The notes beneath the pieces were generated by a model. That model was not told the origin of the DNA. It worked only from the letters and a program-made list of their open reading frames with translations, and did no database searches. From Lonsdalea britannica (GTDB lineage: Bacteria > Pseudomonadota > Gammaproteobacteria > Enterobacterales > Enterobacteriaceae), in contig NZ_CAMKXG010000088.1 in assembly GCF_946477055.1 (NCBI RefSeq), forward strand, positions 1-12,653: a stretch of DNA of 12,653 bases, given 5' to 3'. The position numbers were made by a program, and so were the translations under genes. Positions 7,674 through 12,653 of the stretch are shown one piece after another; position 1 is the stretch's first letter, and each line of letters starts with the position of its first letter.

Positions 7674-9905
7674 TCAGTTACCCTGCTGACGACGCGCGTC
7701 AATGACATCAGGGAGCTGATTCAGCTTGGCCAAAACCCGGCCCAGCACCTGCAGGTTGTAGATTTCGATTTCCATATCGATCGTCGCGAGCTGCTGTTTG
7801 ACATCGCTGCGGCTGGAGACGCCAAGCACGTTGACCTTCTCGTTGGCGAGAATCGTCGTGATGTCGCGCAGCAAGCCGCTGCGGTCGTTGGCGGTAACAC
7901 GCACCACCAGCGAATATCCACTGGAGTAACTTTCCCCCCAGACCGCATCCACCACGCGCTCCGGCGCATGACCACGCAGCTCGTCCAGCTGTTCGCAGTC
8001 GGCCCGATGGATAGAGATCCCGCGTCCTTTTGTGATGAAGCCGACGATATCGTCGCCCGGGATCGGCTGGCAGCAGCGAGCGATGTGATGCATCAGGTTG
8101 CCGACGCCTTCCACCACGACACGCCCATTGTCTTTGCTGGCACGCGTCGGCGCAGGCGTCTTCTGGGTCAGCTGGCGCAGCGCTTCGCGATCCTGCTCTT
8201 CCGCGCTCGGCTGATTAACCTTGGACTGCAGGAAATTGACGACCTGATTCAGGCGTATGTCGCCGCCGCCGATCCCGGCCAGAAACTCGTCCATCGAATT
8301 GATGTTGTAACGCGGGAGCAGCAGTTTCTCCGCCATTTTCTGGCTCAGACCCAGATTCTCCAGCTCGTTATCGAGGATCTGTTTGCCCGCCAGGATATTT
8401 TTATCGCGATCCTGTTTACGGAACCAGTTGTGGATCTTGGAACGCCCGCGGCTGGTGGTGACATAGCCCAGATTCGGATTCAGCCAGTCCCGGCTGGGGT
8501 TTGGCTGTTTCTGGGTGATGACTTCTATCTGATCGCCCATCTGCAGCTGATAGGTGAACGGTACGATGCGGCCGCCCACCTTGGCGCCGATGCAGCGATG
8601 CCCGATATCACTGTGAATGTGATATGCGAAGTCCAGCGGCGTCGAACCGGTCGGCAGATCGATGACATCGCCTTTCGGCGTAAACACATAGACGCGATCG
8701 TCGAAGACCTGACTGCGCACTTCGTCCAGCATTTCGTCCGAATCCGCCATCTCTTCCTGCCAGGCCAGCAGCTTACGCAGCCAGGCGATCCGCCCCTCGT
8801 ATCCCGAGCGGCTGGTGGTCGATGCGCCTTCTTTATACTTCCAGTGCGCGGCGACGCCCAGCTCGGAGTTCTCATGCATGTCGCGGGTACGGATCTGGAT
8901 CTCAAGCGTTTTACCGCGCGGCCCCAGCACCACCGTATGTATGGACTGATAACCGTTGGGTTTCGGGTTCGCCACGTAGTCGTCGAACTCATCCGGCAGA
9001 TGACGATAGTGGGTATGGACGATCCCCAACGCGGCGTAGCAGTCTTGCAGACGCTCAACCACGATCCGCACGGCGCGGACGTCGAACAGTTCGTCGAACG
9101 ACAGGGCTTTTTTCTGCATCTTGCGCCAGATGCTATAGATGTGTTTCGGGCGGCCGTAGACATCGGCTTTCAGCCCGTCTTTTTCCATCGCCTGACGCAG
9201 GCTGGTCACGAAGTCGTCGATATACTGTTCGCGATCGATACGCCGCTCATGCAGCAGGCTGGCGATGCGTTTGTACTCTTCGGGATGCAGATAGCGGAAG
9301 CAGAAATCTTCCAGCTCCCACTTCAATTGACCGATGCCCAGCCGGTTCGCCAACGGCGCATAGATGTTGGTGCACTCTTTCGCCGCCAACACCCGTTCTT
9401 CTTCCGGGGCATCCTTCACTTCGCGCAGATGGGCAATGCGTTCCGCCAGCTTGATGACGACGCAGCGGAAATCTTCCACCATCGCCAGCAGCATCCGCCG
9501 GATGTTATCCACCTGCTCCGAGGCGACGGAGTCGTGTTGCGTCGCCTTAAGCTGGCGGATCGCATCCATATCTCTGACGCCGTGCACCAGATTGGCAATA
9601 TTCTGGCCGAACGCTTCTTTCAGCGTCTCTTCTTTGACGACATCCGCATTCACCAGCGGGAACAGCATGGCCGCCCGCAGGCTATCGTTATCCATACTCA
9701 GGGTGGAGAGGATCTCCACCATTTCGATGCCGCGCCACAACAACAGCAGCGCATCCGGATGATCTTTCGTCTGCTGTTCACAATAGCGCCAGGTTTCTTT
9801 CAGGCGCTCGCATGACTGCTGGTTAGCGATCCCCAAAGACGCGATCCACACATCGGGTTCGAATTCGCCTTCGGTATTTAAATGAGCACTTCTTACCGCA
9901 ACCAT
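7674..9905 (-). CDS. relA: GTP pyrophosphokinase RelA, (p)ppGpp synthetase I
   Basis: RelA binds stalled ribosomes with uncharged tRNA and makes (p)ppGpp from ATP and GTP or GDP, starting the stringent response. The protein has 743 residues (E. coli 744). The N-terminal hydrolase-like domain is inactive: the HDxxED motif is replaced by FPLVNA (82-87). The synthetase domain (about 240-350) has G251, D275 (ELFDVRAVR), NPKPNGYQSIH (313-323) and E335 (LEIQIRT). TGS spans about 404-465, a helical region follows, the zinc-finger-like domain has C611-C612 and C637, and the ACT domain is at about 665-743. All domains are intact. The ATG is preceded by AGGGAGA. It follows rlmD by 15 bp, so co-transcription is likely, with extra relA promoters inside rlmD known in E. 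coli. Confidence 0.99.
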   Translation of the reverse strand: MVAVRSAHLNTEGEFEPDVWIASLGIANQQSCERLKETWRYCEQQTKDHPDALLLLWRGIEMVEILSTLSMDNDSLRAAMLFPLVNADVVKEETLKEAFGQNIANLVHGVRDMDAIRQLKATQHDSVASEQVDNIRRMLLAMVEDFRCVVIKLAERIAHLREVKDAPEEERVLAAKECTNIYAPLANRLGIGQLKWELEDFCFRYLHPEEYKRIASLLHERRIDREQYIDDFVTSLRQAMEKDGLKADVYGRPKHIYSIWRKMQKKALSFDELFDVRAVRIVVERLQDCYAALGIVHTHYRHLPDEFDDYVANPKPNGYQSIHTVVLGPRGKTLEIQIRTRDMHENSELGVAAHWKYKEGASTTSRSGYEGRIAWLRKLLAWQEEMADSDEMLDEVRSQVFDDRVYVFTPKGDVIDLPTGSTPLDFAYHIHSDIGHRCIGAKVGGRIVPFTYQLQMGDQIEVITQKQPNPSRDWLNPNLGYVTTSRGRSKIHNWFRKQDRDKNILAGKQILDNELENLGLSQKMAEKLLLPRYNINSMDEFLAGIGGGDIRLNQVVNFLQSKVNQPSAEEQDREALRQLTQKTPAPTRASKDNGRVVVEGVGNLMHHIARCCQPIPGDDIVGFITKGRGISIHRADCEQLDELRGHAPERVVDAVWGESYSSGYSLVVRVTANDRSGLLRDITTILANEKVNVLGVSSRSDVKQQLATIDMEIEIYNLQVLGRVLAKLNQLPDVIDARRQQGN

Positions 9906-9920
9906 AAATTCTCCCTTTCT

Positions 9921-11249
9921 TTACCGACCACCGGCGCCGGGCAGAAACAACGCCATGGATTCAAGATGCCCGGTGTGTGGAAACATATCCAGCATCGCTA
10001 TCCGCGCCAGATGATAGCCGGCCGCCAATAGCACTTTGCTGTCTCGCGCCAGCGTGGTCGGGTTACAGGATATGTAGACCACGCGTTCAGGCGCCAGTTT
10101 CACGATGTGAGACATCACGCCCGGCGCGCCGGCGCGGGCCGGATCGAGCACGATTTTGTTGAACCCCTGCGATGCCCACGGCTGCCGGGTGACGTCCTCT
10201 TCCAGGTTATGATGAAAGAATACGGCGTTAGATAAACCGTTGCGTCGGGCATTTTCCTGTCCCTTGGCCACCAACGCCGGCACGCCTTCCACGCCGACGA
10301 CTTCGGCGGCCCGCCGGGCCAGCGGCAGCGTAAAATTGCCCATACCGCAAAACAGGTCAAGCACGCGGTCCTGCGGCTGTACGTCCAGCCAGGACAACGT
10401 CTGGCTGACCATTTGCCGATTGATGACGTCGTTCACCTGAATGAAGTCCCGCGGACTGAACGCCAGGGAAAGGTCGTCAATTCGGTATGACGGCATGTCG
10501 CCGTGCAGACACTCCAGCGTGTCTGTCTCACCGGCGAGAAACAGCGCTATCGACCGCTCGCTTGCCAGCGTCAGCAGCGCCTGACGGTCTGCGTCGCTGA
10601 GCGGGTCGAGGTGACGCAGAATCACCAGCGGCCCTTCGTCAGCGAGCACCAGCTCGACATGGCCGAGGCGCCTTTTGGCCTGAAGACCGCTAAGGCACTC
10701 GCGCAGCGGCGTCAGCAGCGCTTCCAGCTCCGAACACAGTATCGGACAGTGACGCACATCCACCAGATCGTGCGAAGCCGCCTGACGATACCCCATCTGC
10801 AATCGCTGTGATTTAGCCTGAAAGTATAACCCAAGCCGGGCGCGGCGTCGGTAGGCATAGGCCGGGCCGCTAATCACGTCCGGGGAGGGGATGGTCACCC
10901 CAGTTTCCCTCGCCATCAGCCGCATCAACGCGCTGGCTTTACTGCGCTCCTGCAGCGCCTGACTGGCATGCTGCTGCTGACAGCCTCCGCAGACGTTGTA
11001 ATGCGGGCAGCGGGGATCGACCCGTTCTTCGCTTTTGCTCAGCAGCTGTTTCAGGCTCGCCCGGGAAAACTGTTTCTTATCCTCGGTCACCTGGACTTCG
11101 GCCTGTTCCCCCGGCAACGCGCCGGCGATGAAGATCGTTTTCCCCTGATGACGCGCCACGCCTTGACCGAAAGGGTCGAGGTCGTTGACCGACACGGTGA
11201 TGCGTTGACGGGTCGTCACACGCCGTTTTGGGGAGTAGAATTGCGCCAT
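9921..11249 (-). CDS. rlmD: 23S rRNA (uracil-1939 C5)-methyltransferase
   Basis: RlmD (formerly RumA) makes m5U1939 in 23S rRNA with S-adenosylmethionine. The protein has 442 residues, slightly longer than E. coli (433). An N-terminal TRAM RNA-binding domain (about 10-68) is followed by the 4Fe-4S cysteines C81, C87, C90 ([10 protein letters not shown]) and C168. The SAM-binding motif is DLFCGMGNF (298-306), and the nucleophile is C395 in [17 protein letters not shown] and [12 protein letters not shown] are present. The extra length lies partly in the 115-130 linker and the C-terminal PGAGGR tail. The ATG at 11247-11249 has no recognisable Shine-Dalgarno upstream, only ACACTTAT, yet MAQFYS matches the family start. 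barA is divergent, 61 bp away, and relA follows on the same strand. Confidence 0.98.
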   Translation of the reverse strand: MAQFYSPKRRVTTRQRITVSVNDLDPFGQGVARHQGKTIFIAGALPGEQAEVQVTEDKKQFSRASLKQLLSKSEERVDPRCPHYNVCGGCQQQHASQALQERSKASALMRLMARETGVTIPSPDVISGPAYAYRRRARLGLYFQAKSQRLQMGYRQAASHDLVDVRHCPILCSELEALLTPLRECLSGLQAKRRLGHVELVLADEGPLVILRHLDPLSDADRQALLTLASERSIALFLAGETDTLECLHGDMPSYRIDDLSLAFSPRDFIQVNDVINRQMVSQTLSWLDVQPQDRVLDLFCGMGNFTLPLARRAAEVVGVEGVPALVAKGQENARRNGLSNAVFFHHNLEEDVTRQPWASQGFNKIVLDPARAGAPGVMSHIVKLAPERVVYISCNPTTLARDSKVLLAAGYHLARIAMLDMFPHTGHLESMALFLPGAGGR

Positions 11250-11254
11250 ATAAG
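11226..11254 (+). promoter_or_regulatory. Candidate barA promoter overlapping the rlmD start
   Basis: TATAAG (11249-11254), a five-of-six -10, has a poor -35 TTTTGG (11226-11231) 17 bp upstream. The start would be near 11261, giving a leader of about 50 nt. The -10 overlaps the rlmD start codon on the other strand, so the two divergent genes could compete for RNA polymerase. Confidence 0.35.
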
Positions 11255-11310
11255 TGTGATGTCATGTATTAACGGATTAATCAGCCTCAATTCTCCCACA
11301 TTGGACCCCC

Positions 11311-12653
11311 ATGACCAAATACAGTCTGCGTGCACGAATGATGATTCTGATTCTGGCGCCCACGCTGCTGGTGGGACTCCTGCTCAGCGGCTTCTTCATT
11401 ATTCACCGTTATAATCAGTTGCAGGATCAGCTGACGGAAGCCGGCAGCAGCATTATTGAACCTCTGGCGATTAACAGCGCCTTCGTAATCGCCCAGCATC
11501 AACCGGAAACGCTGCGCCAGCTGGTACACCGACTGCATCGCCGCCACGCCGATGTGGTTCGCGCCATCAGCGTTTTCGATACGCACCATCATCCCCTGGT
11601 GAGCACCTACTCCCGCGATATCAACAATATTCTCGCGCTGCCCGAAGGATCGCCGGTACCGGATGCGCTGCAGATTTTCGAACGTGACAATCATCTCATC
11701 ATGCGTATGCCGCTGCTGACAGAGGAAGAACTGGCGCCCGCGCTTCCCAACAATACGGGCCGCTTCGCGCCGGTGGGCTATGTCGCCATCGCGCTGAATC
11801 TGGACAACATCGAACTGCAGCAGTACCGGGAAATTGGTCTCGCGACCCTGCTGTTGCTGATGAGTCTCGGATGCGCGCTGCTTTTCGCCTATCGCCTGAT
11901 GCGGGACGTCACCACGCCCATCGGCAATATGGTGGATACCGTCGACCGCATCCGCCGGGGCCAGCTGGACAGCCGGGTGGAAGGCAAAATGCTCGGCGAG
12001 CTGCATATGCTGAAAAACGGCATCAACTCGATGGCGATGTCGCTGACCGCCTACCATGAAGAGATGCAGCAGAATATCGATCAGGCCACCTACGACCTGA
12101 GAGAAACGCTGGAACAGATGGAAATCCAGAACGTCGAGCTGGATTTGGCCAAGAAGCGCGCTCAGGAAGCCGCCCGCATCAAGTCCGAGTTTCTCGCCAA
12201 TATGTCGCATGAGCTGCGCACGCCGCTCAACGGCGTGATCGGCTTCACCCGACAAACGCTGAAAACCCAGCTGACGCCCACGCAGCAAGACTACCTGCAC
12301 ACCATTGAACGCTCGGCCAACAATCTGCTGAACATCATCAACGACGTTCTGGACTTCTCCAAACTGGAAGCGGGCAAGCTGGTGCTTGAGCACATCCCTT
12401 TTTCTCTGCACAACACGCTGGATGAGATGGTGATTCTGCTGGCGCATACCGCGCACGAGAAAGGGCTGGAGCTGACGCTGAACATTCAGCGCGATGTGCC
12501 GGAGCAGTTTATCGGCGATCCGTTGCGCATCCAGCAAATCGTCACCAACCTGCTGGGTAACGCGATTAAATTTACGGAGCGCGGCAACATTGATATCCGC
12601 GTGGAAAAACGTTCCCAGTTGCATCAGCAGGCGCAGCTGGAAATCCAGATCAA
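11311..12653 (+). CDS. barA: Hybrid sensor histidine kinase BarA (GacS family), N-terminal part (runs off the right edge)
   Basis: BarA is the inner-membrane kinase of the BarA/UvrY (GacS/GacA) system. In E. coli it senses acetate, formate and other short-chain acids and drives CsrB/CsrC RNA synthesis. In soft-rot bacteria the homologue controls exoenzymes and virulence. 447 codons are present. TM1 is at about residues 10-31 and is followed by a periplasmic sensor (about 32-173). TM2 is at about 174-195 and leads to the HAMP region ([21 protein letters not shown]) and a coiled linker. The dimerisation helix carries the phospho-acceptor H300 in [13 protein letters not shown], and the ATPase N-box is NLLGNAIKF (N417). 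The D/F/G boxes, receiver and Hpt domains lie beyond the edge. The periplasmic part is much less like E. coli than the cytoplasmic part. The ribosome site is weak (TTGGA). Confidence 0.97.
   Translation, partial: MTKYSLRARMMILILAPTLLVGLLLSGFFIIHRYNQLQDQLTEAGSSIIEPLAINSAFVIAQHQPETLRQLVHRLHRRHADVVRAISVFDTHHHPLVSTYSRDINNILALPEGSPVPDALQIFERDNHLIMRMPLLTEEELAPALPNNTGRFAPVGYVAIALNLDNIELQQYREIGLATLLLLMSLGCALLFAYRLMRDVTTPIGNMVDTVDRIRRGQLDSRVEGKMLGELHMLKNGINSMAMSLTAYHEEMQQNIDQATYDLRETLEQMEIQNVELDLAKKRAQEAARIKSEFLANMSHELRTPLNGVIGFTRQTLKTQLTPTQQDYLHTIERSANNLLNIINDVLDFSKLEAGKLVLEHIPFSLHNTLDEMVILLAHTAHEKGLELTLNIQRDVPEQFIGDPLRIQQIVTNLLGNAIKFTERGNIDIRVEKRSQLHQQAQLEIQI

Noticed and set aside
7968..9815. 615-codon open frame on the plus strand opposite relA
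   Set aside because: Antisense to an intact, conserved relA. The translation is low in recognisable motifs and rich in H, Q and R, as expected from reverse reading of a GC-rich gene. No start signals support it.
9906..10300. Sigma-54 promoter for relA inside the rlmD 3' end
   Set aside because: GG/GC pairs exist on the minus strand, but none had the -24/-12 spacing of a sigma-54 site on inspection.
11287..12624. 445-codon open frame on the minus strand opposite barA
   Set aside because: Shadow of the conserved barA coding frame; the translation is Q/R/H-rich without family features.

Overview
The window looks like a core chromosomal segment of a gamma-proteobacterium of the order Enterobacterales. 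The proteins from CysJ through BarA read as close relatives of their Escherichia coli counterparts, and the order (cysJ, queD, queE, eno, pyrG, mazG, relA, rlmD, barA) is the familiar enterobacterial one. Sequence divergence and the absence of mazEF between relA and mazG point away from Escherichia/Salmonella. A plant-associated or environmental member such as Pectobacteriaceae (Dickeya, Brenneria, Pectobacterium) is a reasonable guess, but the sequence alone does not prove it.

Layout. The left edge holds the 5' part of cysJ (minus strand), the flavoprotein of assimilatory sulfite reductase. An AT-rich intergenic region of about 350 bp, probably carrying the CysB-dependent cysJ promoter, separates it from queD (plus). 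queD converges on queE (minus); both act early in queuosine (7-deazaguanine tRNA modification) synthesis. Divergent from queE is a plus-strand gene for an exported metallo-beta-lactamase-fold hydrolase that resembles methyl parathion hydrolase. It is the one accessory-looking gene of the window. It converges on eno, and the approximately 310 bp between them hold several hairpins, including a strong terminator usable from both sides.

From about 11.25 kb down to 3.57 kb the minus strand carries rlmD, relA, mazG, pyrG and eno in one direction. The rlmD-relA gap is 14-15 bp and the relA-mazG gap is 63 bp with a GC-rich hairpin. The mazG-pyrG gap is about 225 bp and has a good sigma-70 promoter for pyrG. 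The pyrG-eno gap is 80 bp and has another strong hairpin. The group links rRNA methylation, (p)ppGpp synthesis, nucleotide-pool cleaning, CTP synthesis and glycolysis, so it is a growth and nucleotide-economy cluster. The right edge holds the 5' part of barA (plus), the hybrid sensor kinase that works with UvrY/GacA and, through CsrB-type RNAs, controls carbon flux and, in plant pathogens, virulence.

No tRNA, rRNA, insertion sequence, CRISPR array, prophage or attachment site was seen. Most of the window is ordinary core genome. The points worth a second look are the methyl-parathion-hydrolase-like gene, the structured non-coding DNA between it and eno, the hairpins in the mazG-pyrG-eno and relA-mazG gaps, and the missing mazEF module. 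No new defence or mobile system was identified.
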